A DNA stretch of 64,000 nt from Clostridia bacterium (GCA_017448975.1 JAFSKN010000017.1:55270-119269); one strand, 5' to 3'. Positions 1-9,538 are shown, counted from the stretch's first letter. Program-made: numbers and translations. Notes: a model not told the origin generated them from the letters alone.

Positions 1-1
1 G

Positions 2-400
2 CGCATCACAAAAGTAGGACGCGTTATTCGGGCTACGCGCCTGGACGAATTCCCTCAAATCCTGAATATCCTGAAGGGAGATATGAGCATTGTCGGTCCT
101 CGCCCTGAACGTGTAGAACATGTGGAAAAGTACAGTAAGGAAATCCCCGAATGGCATTTCAGGGAAAAGGTAAAGGGCGGTTTGACGGGCTATGCCCAAA
201 TCATTGGGAAATACAATACCAGCGCCTATGATAAGCTGCGCCTGGACTTGATGTATATAGAGAATTATTCTTTGCGTTTAGATATCAAGCTGATTTTTAT
301 GACTGTTCGGATTTTGTTTTCACCGGAATCGACGGAGGGGTTTGAGAAACAAATGGAAATAAAGGAAAAGAGCAAGAAACTGTTTGAGGAGAAAGCATAA
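2..400 (+). CDS. Sugar transferase (priming glycosyltransferase), 3' part only
   Basis: This is the C-terminal 132 residues of a bacterial sugar transferase of the WbaP/RfbP/EpsL type, which moves a sugar-1-phosphate onto undecaprenyl phosphate to start a polysaccharide repeat unit at the membrane. The frame is open from the window edge, so the start lies outside. The family motif MSIVGPRPE and the downstream GLTGYAQI and DLMYIENYS blocks are clear. It heads a same-strand run of glycosyltransferase genes, as expected for an exopolysaccharide or capsule operon. The protein ends in a basic and acidic tail. The family is certain; the exact sugar is not known. Confidence 0.93.
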   Translation, partial: RITKVGRVIRATRLDEFPQILNILKGDMSIVGPRPERVEHVEKYSKEIPEWHFREKVKGGLTGYAQIIGKYNTSAYDKLRLDLMYIENYSLRLDIKLIFMTVRILFSPESTEGFEKQMEIKEKSKKLFEEKA

Positions 401-442
401 TACAGATTAACAGGATCAAAATGAAAGGCGCGTGAACCGTCT

Positions 443-1384
443 GTGAAGAGTAAAAGCACGGCTGTTTTGCTGGGGACCTATAATGGCGAACCCTATCTGC
501 GCGAACAGTTGCAATCCCTTGCGGATCAGAGTTATCAGGATTATATCTGTTACATCCATGATGACGGATCGACGGATCGCACGCTCGATATTGCGGAAGC
601 GTATGCCAGGCGGTATCCTGACAGGTTCAAAGTCCTGTCATATAAAGCAAACCATGGGGCGATCGGCAATTTCATGTCTCTTGCCAGGTATGTCCTGAAA
701 CATTCCACGGAATCATATTTCCTTTTCTGTGATCAGGACGATTACTGGGATGCCCGTAAGATCGAAAAGCAGGTTTCCATGGTAAGACAGAATGAGATGA
801 TCGGGAAACCATATCTGTTATATTGTGATTGCACCGTCACGGACGAGCGTTTGCAGACGATTGCCGAGTCCGGCATGCTCTACACGAAATGCAGGGCGGG
901 CGTAAACGACACTTATAAAAAACTGGTTTTCAGAAATACAGCGGCTGGATGCGCAATGTGTATGAACAGAGCGTGTCTGGAACTCGCAATCAATTATGTC
1001 AATGATGAGCATATTTTTATGCACGACTGGTGGTTCATGCTTATCGGGAGATATTTCGGGAAAGTCGGATTTCTGGATGAGCCGCTGATGAAATACCGCC
1101 AGCACGGATCAAACGCGCTCGGTGTGGCAGACCCGTCATTGTCAGGCAGGATCAAAACCATAACAAAAGATCTTCCGGGATATATCAAAGCCAAGCGGAT
1201 CAACACGCTGAAACTGAAGCAGCAGATTCTCGATATCGGCAGTATACCGGCAGATACGCCATACAGAAGTGAATTAACAGCACTGTGCAAACACCTGAAT
1301 TCCGGTTGGCTGTCTCGCAGCGTATACCTGCTGTCAGAGGGCTATATCAGGCCTTCAGAATTCATGACACTGTTTTTTCTGTAA
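443..1384 (+). CDS. Glycosyltransferase family 2
   Basis: This is a 313-residue GT-A fold glycosyltransferase that would add a sugar to the lipid-linked repeat unit on the cytoplasmic side. The N-terminal nucleotide-binding motif LLGTYNGE is at about residues 9-16, DDGSTD is at 40-45, and a second acidic block, DQDDYW, is at 97-102. The last motif is common in rhamnosyltransferase-like members, which would agree with rfbC and rfbD further down, but the donor is inferred only. The start is a GTG. Only a weak ribosome binding site is visible and an upstream start was not found. It lies 42 bp after the sugar transferase. Confidence 0.9.
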   Translation: MKSKSTAVLLGTYNGEPYLREQLQSLADQSYQDYICYIHDDGSTDRTLDIAEAYARRYPDRFKVLSYKANHGAIGNFMSLARYVLKHSTESYFLFCDQDDYWDARKIEKQVSMVRQNEMIGKPYLLYCDCTVTDERLQTIAESGMLYTKCRAGVNDTYKKLVFRNTAAGCAMCMNRACLELAINYVNDEHIFMHDWWFMLIGRYFGKVGFLDEPLMKYRQHGSNALGVADPSLSGRIKTITKDLPGYIKAKRINTLKLKQQILDIGSIPADTPYRSELTALCKHLNSGWLSRSVYLLSEGYIRPSEFMTLFFL

Positions 1385-1428
1385 CATGAAACCGTGCTTT
1401 ATTTAGAAATGCTTAAGGTGATTCAGAT

Positions 1429-2283
1429 ATGGAAAAAATCGCGGTTGTCCTGGTGAATTATTACGGAATGAAAGACACGGATGAATGTATCAGAAGTATC
1501 ACACAATCCGATATAAAGGCTGATATCGTCATCGTGGATAATTCATGCGGAACCGGAGAAGCGGCCCTGCTTCAGAAAGCGTATCCCGATGTAACGGTGA
1601 TCGCGAATCAGGAAAACGTCGGATTTGCGGCAGCCAATGATGCAGGAATCAGATGGGCTATGGAAAGCGGCTATGAGTATGTGATGCTGCTGAATAACGA
1701 TACTGTGATTGAACCGGACATGATACGTTTGCTGATTGGGAAAGCGGATCAAAGGACCGTTACCGTGCCTGCGATGTACTATGCCTCGCAGCCTGATGTT
1801 TTATGGTACGGCGGCGGAAGTATCAGTAAGTGGCTGGGAAAAAACAGGCATCTGAAGCTCAGGACCGGGAGGGCAGTAGCTTTCGCGACAGGCTGCTGCA
1901 TGATGCTCCACAAAGATGTTATCATGAATGTCGGGATGCTGGATGAACGCTATTTCATGTATTGCGAAGATTTAGATTATTCCCTTAAACTTGCTGAAAA
2001 CCACGTATCGATCATCTACGTTCCTGAGGCAAAGCTGTTCCACAAAGTCGGAAAAAGCTCAGGCGGATCGCAGAGTTCTTTGAGTATTTACTATTTGACA
2101 AGAAACAGACTTCACTGCATCAGGGATCATCGGTCATACTTTAAGCCTACGGCCTATCTGTTTTCGATTTCTACGAGATATATCAGAATGTTCATGAGTA
2201 TTTTTCATCATGACAGATTCCATGCGTTTCAAAGTGGGATCAGCGATTACAAACGAGGCGTCTGGGGCAAACGTAAAAGCTAA
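1429..2283 (+). CDS. Glycosyltransferase family 2 (rhamnosyltransferase-like)
   Basis: This is a 284-residue GT2 enzyme for polysaccharide assembly. It shows VDNS near residue 36, NVGFAAAND at 63-71, LLNNDT at 87-92 carrying the metal-binding acidic residues, and CEDLDYS at 179-185, the ED-type catalytic region. This combination is typical of the WcaE/RfbF-like GT2 subgroup that includes rhamnosyl- and galactofuranosyltransferases. It is a member of the exopolysaccharide run and the third gene of that run visible here. The specificity cannot be read from the sequence. Confidence 0.9.
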   Translation: MEKIAVVLVNYYGMKDTDECIRSITQSDIKADIVIVDNSCGTGEAALLQKAYPDVTVIANQENVGFAAANDAGIRWAMESGYEYVMLLNNDTVIEPDMIRLLIGKADQRTVTVPAMYYASQPDVLWYGGGSISKWLGKNRHLKLRTGRAVAFATGCCMMLHKDVIMNVGMLDERYFMYCEDLDYSLKLAENHVSIIYVPEAKLFHKVGKSSGGSQSSLSIYYLTRNRLHCIRDHRSYFKPTAYLFSISTRYIRMFMSIFHHDRFHAFQSGISDYKRGVWGKRKS

Positions 2284-2331
2284 AACTGCATGCGGCAATC
2301 ACAAGCTTCATCAGAAAAAAACGGAGGAAAA

Positions 2332-3507
2332 ATGAAACTCGTTCACCTGGTAAAATATCACTGGCCTGATAACGGCGGCGGAGTCTCACAATCCGTTGAC
2401 ATGGCCATCCATGCTTTTGAGCAATACCGGAAAAACAAGCCGGGATACACGCAGGAAGTGGTTTGCTGCTGGCAGCAAAACGGAAAACCGGGATCGAAGG
2501 GGCTTCTTGATAACGGAATACCTGTTTATCGCTGCAAAAGCCTGTTCACAAAACTGTCTACGCAGTTTTCGGCTGAGTTTTTGCGTACTGTAAAAAACAG
2601 GGTGCATGAAGACGATATCGTGATCTACAATTTTCCGTATCCGCTTGTTGACCTGGCTGTACTGCTTGGCCTGATCCGCGGGACGCTGGTCGTATGGTGG
2701 CACTGTGACTTCGAGATCAAAGGAAAATTTGCAAACGCTATGTTCAGGCCGCTTGTAAATCACACATTGAAAAAAGCGAATAAGATCATTGTTTCTTCCG
2801 AAGGGAATATTACAGGCTCTGAAACGCTCAGGAAATATGCAGATAAGTGTGCGGTAATCCCTTTTGCGATCGATCAAACACTGATTGAAGAAGGTAAGAA
2901 CTATTACAGGTCTGAGCGGCAGGCGCAGCCATCAGCGCCGGTACATGTGCTGTTTATCGGCAGGTTCGTATGGTACAAGGGAATCGATGTGCTGCTGAAG
3001 GCATACAGCGAACTGGATCAATCGAAGTATGAATTGACGCTTGTCGGGGACGGTCCTCTGTTCGATGATATGAAGAAGCTTGCAGATTCGCTTCATCTTG
3101 CTCATGTGAACTTTACAGGTCATGTTTCGGATGAAGAAAAAAAAGAATGGATCAAATGGTGCGATTATCTGGTCCTTCCTTCCATATCCAAAGCCGAGGC
3201 GTTCGCGATCGTGCAGATAGAAGCGATGACATTCGGCAAACCCGTCATCAATACAAATATAAAAAGCGGAGTCCCTTATGTAAGTAAAGACGGCGTTACC
3301 GGTATAACTGTTCCGCTCCAGGACACAGAAGCTCTGAGAGACGCAATGAAACAGCTTGGTGAGAATACAGCGCTCAGAGAAAGGTATTCAAAAAATGCGA
3401 TCGATCTGATTTCGGGAAAATATAGCATGGATCTGCTTGATGAAAAATACGGAGATATATTTGCTGAACTGGAGAATCAAAAACAAATTTCAAAAGCAAA
3501 AGGATAA
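2332..3507 (+). CDS. Glycosyltransferase family 4
   Basis: This is a 391-residue GT-B fold glycosyltransferase. It has an N-terminal acceptor half with a glycine-rich start (NGGGVSQSVD), a linker, and a C-terminal Rossmann half beginning at LFIGRFVWYKG. The GT4 motif EAFAIVQIE supplies the E-x7-E pair that holds the nucleotide sugar. I chose the ATG at 2332 because GGAGG lies just before it at 2322-2326. An in-frame ATG at 2290 has no such site. It follows the second GT2 gene by 48 bp within the exopolysaccharide run. Confidence 0.9.
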   Translation: MKLVHLVKYHWPDNGGGVSQSVDMAIHAFEQYRKNKPGYTQEVVCCWQQNGKPGSKGLLDNGIPVYRCKSLFTKLSTQFSAEFLRTVKNRVHEDDIVIYNFPYPLVDLAVLLGLIRGTLVVWWHCDFEIKGKFANAMFRPLVNHTLKKANKIIVSSEGNITGSETLRKYADKCAVIPFAIDQTLIEEGKNYYRSERQAQPSAPVHVLFIGRFVWYKGIDVLLKAYSELDQSKYELTLVGDGPLFDDMKKLADSLHLAHVNFTGHVSDEEKKEWIKWCDYLVLPSISKAEAFAIVQIEAMTFGKPVINTNIKSGVPYVSKDGVTGITVPLQDTEALRDAMKQLGENTALRERYSKNAIDLISGKYSMDLLDEKYGDIFAELENQKQISKAKG

Positions 3508-3516
3508 TGTTTTAAA

Positions 3517-4662
3517 ATGATGATTCATTTAATCGTTACAATACTTATGTTTAGCGCCGAAATATATCTGCTTGAGAGAACGCTCGGGAAATCTAAGCAT
3601 GGTTTATCGGCGATCGTTCTGATTATCTTGATATTCTTATTGTTGGCTGGTAATTACGAAAACGCAGACACATATAATTACGAGGTAGAATACAATGAGA
3701 ACCTTTCAGAGTATGGTATTGTATTCACTGGATACTGGGGATATTATCTTTTAACTGTTCTGGGTAAAGCCCTAAGCATAAACTATTTTCATTTCAGATT
3801 TATTGTGTATGGGATAGGCTTATTCATATTATTCATGGCATTTAACAGGCTGAACATAAACCAATATGCGTCTCTTCTTTTGTATATGTTGTTTCCAATG
3901 ATTATTGACAGTACGCAAACCAAAAATTTTGTCGCAATGGCGCTGATTACATTAGCCATAACATTTTTAATAAGCGGTAAAATAAGAGACAAAATCGTTT
4001 TCCTGGCTTTAATCATCCTTGCGGGGGGCTTTCATCCTATTTGTTATGTATACTTTCCTTTGGTGGTATGTGACTCGAAAAAAGTTCAAGTACGATTCGT
4101 CTTGCCTATTGTTTTGTTTGCACTTGTATTCGCGAATAGGTTTTCGATTTCGATTTTGTCAAATTATATTTTGGCGCATTTAGATGGGTTTTTAGCATCG
4201 CGTGCCAGTGAGTTTTTCTCGAGCAGAGTAGGTGGTCAGTGGGTTAAATTCTCGGCCACTGCTGTCGTTGTTATCCTTGTTTACAGCATGAGAAAAGCCA
4301 TTCTTAGTAGTTCTCATAGCACGAGTGAAGAAAAGCGTTTTTCAAATATCGTTATGTATTGCGCGTTGTTTTCATTATCATTTCTGCCGCTTTATTTTTT
4401 GCAATCTGAATTCGCCAGACTGCTTCGAGTTTTTTTTCCAGCATTTCATATGTTATTTATTATGTTTTTGGGCACAAGGAATAAAACATCAGTCAGGCAA
4501 GGAGAGAAAGCGTTTGCGGCAGTATTCACTCCATCGGAACTGCTTATTATAACGGTATATTTTTTGCTTATTGTATATATGTTTTATTGGGATATATATA
4601 TTTACAAAGACACGGTAGTTATGCCCTTTTTTACGTATAATTCTGTTTTTTTCACTTCTTAA
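3517..4662 (+). CDS. EpsG/Wzy-like polysaccharide polymerase
   Basis: This is a 381-residue integral membrane protein with about ten to twelve hydrophobic segments. It resembles the EpsG family, which is thought to polymerise repeat units on the outer face of the membrane. Features seen are the early NADTYNYE region, GYYLLTVLGKALSINYFHFR, and DSTQTKNFVAMAL, which matches the EpsG-family region around its conserved R/K-N-x-x-A segment. The coding region is clearly richer in A and T than its neighbours, as is usual for polymerase genes of polysaccharide loci that are exchanged between strains. Wzy assignment rests on topology and context. Confidence 0.75.
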   Translation: MMIHLIVTILMFSAEIYLLERTLGKSKHGLSAIVLIILIFLLLAGNYENADTYNYEVEYNENLSEYGIVFTGYWGYYLLTVLGKALSINYFHFRFIVYGIGLFILFMAFNRLNINQYASLLLYMLFPMIIDSTQTKNFVAMALITLAITFLISGKIRDKIVFLALIILAGGFHPICYVYFPLVVCDSKKVQVRFVLPIVLFALVFANRFSISILSNYILAHLDGFLASRASEFFSSRVGGQWVKFSATAVVVILVYSMRKAILSSSHSTSEEKRFSNIVMYCALFSLSFLPLYFLQSEFARLLRVFFPAFHMLFIMFLGTRNKTSVRQGEKAFAAVFTPSELLIITVYFLLIVYMFYWDIYIYKDTVVMPFFTYNSVFFTS

Positions 4663-4787
4663 ATTTTTTGCTCAAGAAGGCATATATCACTACAGCGAGG
4701 GATTATGAATGATGAACAAAACAAAATGAAAACATATCTGAACCGGAAAAACAAAGCAGACAGCAGAAAAAAGAAGAGGACTGTGAT

Positions 4788-5870
4788 ATGGATTTTTGCA
4801 TAGACGGACGGTTTCTCGTGCAGAGCATCACAGGTGTTCAAAGATATGCAATAGGAATCGTGACAGCGATGGACAGCTTGTTGGGTGAGAATGATCATGT
4901 GACGATTCTTTTGCCCCGTCAGCAGATCGTGACGCAGCTTTCATTGAGGCGAATCAAAATGAAACAGATCGGAAGGCTGAGAGGACATCTTTGGACTCAG
5001 ATAGAAGAAATGTCTTATATCCGGCAGCATCATTTGCCTCTTGTGTCTTTTACGGGTCTTCCTCCAGTTTTCAGACCGGGTTTCATGACCGTTCATGACC
5101 TGAATTTTATCAATATCCCCGAAGCATATTCATGGAAATACAGGGCGCTTTACAGTTTCGGATACCATATCGCGCTCAAAAGAGCAAATAAGATATTTAC
5201 TGTGTCAGAATGCTCAAAGCAGCAGATATCCCATTGCTATCATATCAGCCCCGATAAGATTGCCGTGGCCTATGACGGCGCGAATGTGACAGCCAAAGCA
5301 GAACCTGGATTCGATCATGCTGTTCTGGACAAATTCGCCCTCAAATCGAGATCCTATTTCTTTACGGTTGGAAGCAGAAGCAGACATAAAAACCAGAGGT
5401 TTATTGAAGATCTTGCGCGTTTGCGTCCTGACCTGACTTTTGTGATCTCCGGTGATGCCAACGGTTGTTTTAACAGTGAAAAGCATTCTCCTTCCGAAGG
5501 ACAATCGAATGTGATCTTTACCGGTTATGTCAGTGAACCGGAACTGGCAGCGTTATACCGCAATACAAAAGGTCTGATCATGCCTTCCTTATATGAAGGG
5601 TTCGGCCTCCCGCCTCTTGAAGCGATCAGTCTCGGATGCAGAGCTGTTGCCGTATCTGATATTCCTGTTTTCCGCGAGATATACAGAAACATATATTTTT
5701 TCGATCCGGTTCAACCGGAATCATTTGATTTTGACCGATTCGAGGCGATATCTGTTCCTGATGCAGATTTTGAATACTATAAGAAAACATATTCGTTTGA
5801 GAGAAGCGCGGCGCTGATCCTTGACGAGATTGGCAGAGGCTGCGATTTGCTGTTGAAAAAGCAGGTTTGA
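4788..5870 (+). CDS. Glycosyltransferase family 4
   Basis: This is a 360-residue GT-B glycosyltransferase of the mannosyltransferase-like GT4 group. The N-terminal RFLVQSITGVQRYA block is typical of this group. The C-terminal half begins at FFTVGSRSRHKN, and the E-x7-E region reads EGFGLPPLE. It is separated from the polymerase gene by 125 bp that hold no gene I can support. It belongs to the exopolysaccharide run. Donor and acceptor are unknown. Confidence 0.9.
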   Translation: MDFCIDGRFLVQSITGVQRYAIGIVTAMDSLLGENDHVTILLPRQQIVTQLSLRRIKMKQIGRLRGHLWTQIEEMSYIRQHHLPLVSFTGLPPVFRPGFMTVHDLNFINIPEAYSWKYRALYSFGYHIALKRANKIFTVSECSKQQISHCYHISPDKIAVAYDGANVTAKAEPGFDHAVLDKFALKSRSYFFTVGSRSRHKNQRFIEDLARLRPDLTFVISGDANGCFNSEKHSPSEGQSNVIFTGYVSEPELAALYRNTKGLIMPSLYEGFGLPPLEAISLGCRAVAVSDIPVFREIYRNIYFFDPVQPESFDFDRFEAISVPDADFEYYKKTYSFERSAALILDEIGRGCDLLLKKQV

Positions 5871-5903
5871 GTACGGGAATAAGACAGGAGACATTCATAC
5901 CGC

Positions 5904-7292
5904 ATGGAGCAGAAGAACGCAAGTAATATAAAAAAAGGAATGCTGCTGATTTTCGGGGCAAATATCATCAATCTGATCATCAGTGCGATAAACACTTTTG
6001 TTTTACCCAAATATCTTTCTGTAGAAACTTATGCCGCCACCAGGACATACTATCTTTATGTCAGCTATACCGGCATTCTCGCGCTCGGGTATGCTGATGG
6101 CCTGTATCTGAAATACGGCGGTATGCTGATGGCGGATGTCCCGGAAAAAGACATCAATACCGCACGGACGAATAGCCTGCTCATGCAGAGCATCATGACA
6201 CTGATATGTCTGCTTGTTGGATTCCTTACAGGCGACTGGGTCTTTATGATAGCGGCGGCAGCGATTATTCCTTCAAATATTGCAGATGTATTCAAAAACA
6301 TATTCCAGGCTACGGGCGAGTTCGGCATCTACAGCAAAGCCATCAACTACAGGCCGGTATTTATTCTGATCGCAACAATGCTGCTGTTAGTGCTCCGTGT
6401 GGAAAACAGCCTTCCGTATATCATTGTAATTGCAATGGTAAGCTTTATCGTATGGGGAATACTTGAATATAAGCTCTATCATCTCTATAAGCTTCGTATC
6501 AGATTCCATGCGGATGCGAATGATCTAAAAGAAAACATCGTTTCTGGATTGCCGCTGATGCTGGGCAATTTTTCGGATATCCTGGTCAGCAGTATCGATC
6601 GCTGGTTTGTAAAGATATTGATGTCCACAATGAGCTTTGCCTTATATTCTTTTGCGTTCGGTGCTTCCAGTCTGCTCAGTGTGTTTATAAACCCTGTTGC
6701 TACAACAATGTATAATTATCTGTGCAATGAAACAGATATAAAAAGGATTTCCGGCATAAAACGCAGGTGTATGATACTGGCACTGTTTCTGATTTCCGCG
6801 GCATATCCTGTCAAGCTAATACTGGAGGTCTACCTTACAAAATACTATGAGGCAAACTGCGTCATATTTATCTTGTTTTCAACACAGGCTTTCTTTATGA
6901 TCATTAAGGGCATTTATGCAAATATCTATAAGGCAGAAAAAAAGCAGAAACTGTATTTTAAACAACTGCTGATCGTGATCATCTTCAGCATCACGGCCAA
7001 TGCTGTTTTTTACATGGCGTCCGGAACGATCGAAGCGATAGCATATGCAACGTTGCTGACCGCAGTATTCTGGTATATTCTGTGCAGTCTGTCTGTAAAG
7101 GAGCTGAAACCGTGCTGCCGGGAACTGACAGTACTGATCGCCGCGCTCCTGATATTCCTGTTTACGGGTTTGCAAATGCCATGTATAAGCGGATTCTGCA
7201 TTTATATTTGTTCCGTGATCCTGTTATGTATAACACTGATGAAAGAAGATTTTCTGCGCTTGTTAGACATGCTGAAACGAAACAGGAAGTAG
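5904..7292 (+). CDS. Oligosaccharide flippase (Wzx-like)
   Basis: This is a 462-residue polytopic membrane protein with about twelve to fourteen hydrophobic segments and a short charged N-terminus (MEQKNASNIKKG). Its size, topology and position between the glycosyltransferases and the rhamnose genes fit the MOP-superfamily polysaccharide flippases that carry lipid-linked repeats across the membrane. In the sequence, N-terminal LLIFGANIINLIISAINTF, which opens the first membrane helix, matches the family's typical start. It begins 33 bp after the GT4 gene behind GACAGGAGAC, a good ribosome binding site. Confidence 0.85.
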   Translation: MEQKNASNIKKGMLLIFGANIINLIISAINTFVLPKYLSVETYAATRTYYLYVSYTGILALGYADGLYLKYGGMLMADVPEKDINTARTNSLLMQSIMTLICLLVGFLTGDWVFMIAAAAIIPSNIADVFKNIFQATGEFGIYSKAINYRPVFILIATMLLLVLRVENSLPYIIVIAMVSFIVWGILEYKLYHLYKLRIRFHADANDLKENIVSGLPLMLGNFSDILVSSIDRWFVKILMSTMSFALYSFAFGASSLLSVFINPVATTMYNYLCNETDIKRISGIKRRCMILALFLISAAYPVKLILEVYLTKYYEANCVIFILFSTQAFFMIIKGIYANIYKAEKKQKLYFKQLLIVIIFSITANAVFYMASGTIEAIAYATLLTAVFWYILCSLSVKELKPCCRELTVLIAALLIFLFTGLQMPCISGFCIYICSVILLCITLMKEDFLRLLDMLKRNRK

Positions 7293-7390
7293 AGAATCTA
7301 TCGGCGCAGCGACAAAACCGGGAAAGGTAACGGCTATGAATATCAAGCGTGGTCATACCACCATTGAGAGTGATAGTAAGGATTAGGGAT

Positions 7391-8305
7391 ATGAAAATTT
7401 TTGTAACAGGCGTTGGCGGGCAGCTCGGGCACGATGTGGTCAATCATGCCGTGGGCAGAGGGCTTGAAGCGGTCGGATCTGACATTGCTCCGCGTTATTC
7501 TGGCATCCAGGATAACAGTGAAGCAGTCACAGCCCCTTATGTACAGCTTGATATAACAGATCAAAAGGCTGTGGCAGAGACAATAGAAAAGATAAAGCCA
7601 AACGCCATTATCCATTGTGCCGCATGGACCGCTGTGGATGCCGCGGAAGATGAGGAGAATAAGAAAAAGGTTCATGCCATCAATGTGGACGGCACAAAAT
7701 ATATAGCTGAAGCGGCAAAATCTGTCGATGCAAAAATGCTCTATCTTTCCACTGACTATGTGTTTGACGGAAAAGGCGAGCGCCCCTGGCAGCCAGACGA
7801 TAAGAGCTACAGCCCGCTCAACTATTACGGCCAGACAAAACTTGAGGGTGAGCAGGCCGTGGCCGGTATCTTGGAAAAGTTCTTCATTGTCCGCATTGCT
7901 TGGGCCTTTGGTCTCAACGGTAAAAACTTCATCAAGACAATGATCAGCGTTGGCAAAACGCATGATGCTGTCAGGGTTGTGAATGACCAGATCGGCACGC
8001 CTACTTATACGCTCGACCTCGCCCGTCTTCTCGCGGACATGATCGAGACGAATCAATACGGCTACTACCATGCTACCAATGATGGTGGGTACATCAGCTG
8101 GTATGATTTCTGTGTGGAATTCTACCAACAGTACGGTTTGAATACCAAGGTGATTCCGGTGACCACAGCGGAGTACGGTTTATCAAAAGCGGCGCGGCCC
8201 AAAAATAGCAGACTTGACAAGTCAAAGCTGATCGAGTCAGGCTTCAAGCCTCTTCCGGACTGGAAGGACGCTGTGAGAAGATATTTAGGGGAGGCGGGAC
8301 TGTAA
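7391..8305 (+). CDS. rfbD: dTDP-4-dehydrorhamnose reductase
   Basis: This is a 304-residue short-chain dehydrogenase of the extended type that performs the last step of dTDP-L-rhamnose synthesis, reducing dTDP-4-keto-L-rhamnose with NAD(P)H. The dinucleotide-binding motif TGVGGQLG is at residues 6-13, STDYVFDG is at 120-127, and the catalytic YxxxK pair is Tyr146/Lys150. The start at 7391 gives the usual MKIFVTG opening; an ATG at 7349 would add an atypical tail. It overlaps rfbC by one base. The matching rfbA and rfbB genes are not in the window. Confidence 0.95.
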   Translation: MKIFVTGVGGQLGHDVVNHAVGRGLEAVGSDIAPRYSGIQDNSEAVTAPYVQLDITDQKAVAETIEKIKPNAIIHCAAWTAVDAAEDEENKKKVHAINVDGTKYIAEAAKSVDAKMLYLSTDYVFDGKGERPWQPDDKSYSPLNYYGQTKLEGEQAVAGILEKFFIVRIAWAFGLNGKNFIKTMISVGKTHDAVRVVNDQIGTPTYTLDLARLLADMIETNQYGYYHATNDGGYISWYDFCVEFYQQYGLNTKVIPVTTAEYGLSKAARPKNSRLDKSKLIESGFKPLPDWKDAVRRYLGEAGL

Positions 8306-8871
8306 TGGCATTTCAATTTGAAGAAACAAAAATTCCGGGTGTTTTCATAATCCAGCCACAGGTGTTTGGCGATTCTCGCGGCTATTTTATGGAGACATAC
8401 AAGAAAGAGCAATTCGCTGATTACGGGATTGATGCCGAATTTGTCCAGGACAATGAAAGCTCAAGCACGAAGGGTGTGCTGAGAGGACTGCATTTCCAGA
8501 AAACGCACACTCAAGGAAAACTGGTTCGTGTTACCCGTGGTGAAGTGTTTGATGTCGCTGTGGATGTGCGGCCGGGGTCAGCGACCTACGGCCAGTGGGT
8601 TGGTGTGACATTGAGTGCTGAGAAAAAGAACATGTGCTACATTCCTGCCGGGTTTGCTCACGGATTCCTCGTACTCTCCAATACCGCCGAGTTTGTCTAT
8701 AAATGCACCGATGTATATGACCCTGACGGAGAGGGCGGCATTCCTTGGAACGATGCGACGATAGGAATTGAATGGCCGAAGCTTGATTGTGAATACAAGA
8801 TCAGCGAAAAGGATGGCAAGCATCCCTGCTTTAAAGATCAGGATTTCTCCTGGGCTGAAAAGTGGCTGTGA
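8305..8871 (+). CDS. rfbC: dTDP-4-dehydrorhamnose 3,5-epimerase
   Basis: This is a 188-residue cupin-fold epimerase that converts dTDP-4-keto-6-deoxyglucose to dTDP-4-keto-L-rhamnose. It has the family's normal length, and the catalytic histidine is His63 within RGLHFQ. It is translationally coupled to rfbD, since the stop and start share a base (TAATG). It appears to be the last gene of the exopolysaccharide run, because the next 700 bases carry no intact gene on this strand. Confidence 0.96.
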   Translation: MAFQFEETKIPGVFIIQPQVFGDSRGYFMETYKKEQFADYGIDAEFVQDNESSSTKGVLRGLHFQKTHTQGKLVRVTRGEVFDVAVDVRPGSATYGQWVGVTLSAEKKNMCYIPAGFAHGFLVLSNTAEFVYKCTDVYDPDGEGGIPWNDATIGIEWPKLDCEYKISEKDGKHPCFKDQDFSWAEKWL

Positions 8872-8979
8872 TTATTTCGCACGGATACTGGTGAAGTTTA
8901 AAAGGTTATAATATCTCATAGACCCTGTTACTTTGGAATGCGACGATAGTTCAAGACCATCTCCAACCTGAAAACGCAG

Positions 8980-9159
8980 ATGAACGATCCTATGAAATTG
9001 CGAGGGATAACACCTGAAATGATCGTGGATTCTGTGTTGGGATCGGCTGATTTGTCGATCTTTAATGAAGAGTTTAAAGGAGAATTGCGAAAAGAGATGC
9101 TGCCGCTGTTTACAAGGCCAGAGAATTTGGTGAAAGAAAACAAGGAAGCGTCGGAATAA
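8980..9159 (+). pseudogene. Short unrecognised open frame, probable 3' remnant
   Basis: A 59-codon frame reads like the end of a real protein, with well-formed polar and charged residues (it includes PMKLRGITPEMIVDSVLG). The frame is also open for ten codons upstream of the ATG, back to a TAG at 8947-8949, and it lacks a ribosome binding site. I do not recognise the family. A decayed gene fragment is more likely than a functional small protein. Confidence 0.35.
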
Positions 9160-9327
9160 TACAATAGCCGTCACATCCTCGTCCATATGATGAGCGTTAC
9201 CTATTAGAAACGTTTCCGACTTCAAAAAACGTTGATTTTCAAGGGTTCCAGAAACCCGGTTTTGAGCTTTTTGAGAAAGACAATAATCCTACCTTCGATC
9301 AGATTTTTACCGTTTCCAAACGAAAAA

Positions 9328-9348
9328 GCGGGCATAAGCCCGCAAAAA
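9328..9348 (-). terminator. Orphan intrinsic terminator-like hairpin
   Basis: A 6-bp GCGGGC stem with an ATAA loop is followed on the minus strand by five T residues (9327-9323). No minus-strand gene lies to its right, so it may be left over from a lost gene or may end an antisense transcript. Confidence 0.45.
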
Positions 9349-9403
9349 GAAAACCATTTCTTTTTCTGTTCATCTGTGTTACAATGCAACTGTATTTGTA
9401 AGC

Positions 9404-9477
9404 GTGGGGAAAGTTTTTTCGTTAAAAGAGAGAGGGCTTCCCCCCACCCCCCCTTCCGAGAAAGACATAAAAAAGGG
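9404..9477. repeat. Two-hairpin intergenic repeat, degenerate copy
   Basis: The outer arms GTGGGGAAAG (9404-9413) and CTTCCCCCCAC (9437-9447) still pair with one mismatch and one bulge, but the middle of the first hairpin differs from the other copies. The conserved tail CTTCCGAGAAAG is kept, and its flanks CCCTT (9451-9455) and AAGGG (9473-9477) form a second stem. The better copies are at 43698-43770 and 56926-56996. Confidence 0.7.
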
Positions 9478-9538
9478 CAGTCTTATCAATAGCATTTTGC
9501 GCTTTTGCGCTGATTGCGCAGCTAAAATCGGAATTTAG

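Noticed and set aside
9435-9456. Cytosine-rich tract as a possible phase-variable homopolymer
   Set aside because: The C run is broken and is part of the two-hairpin repeat; it lies outside any gene, so no reading frame would switch.
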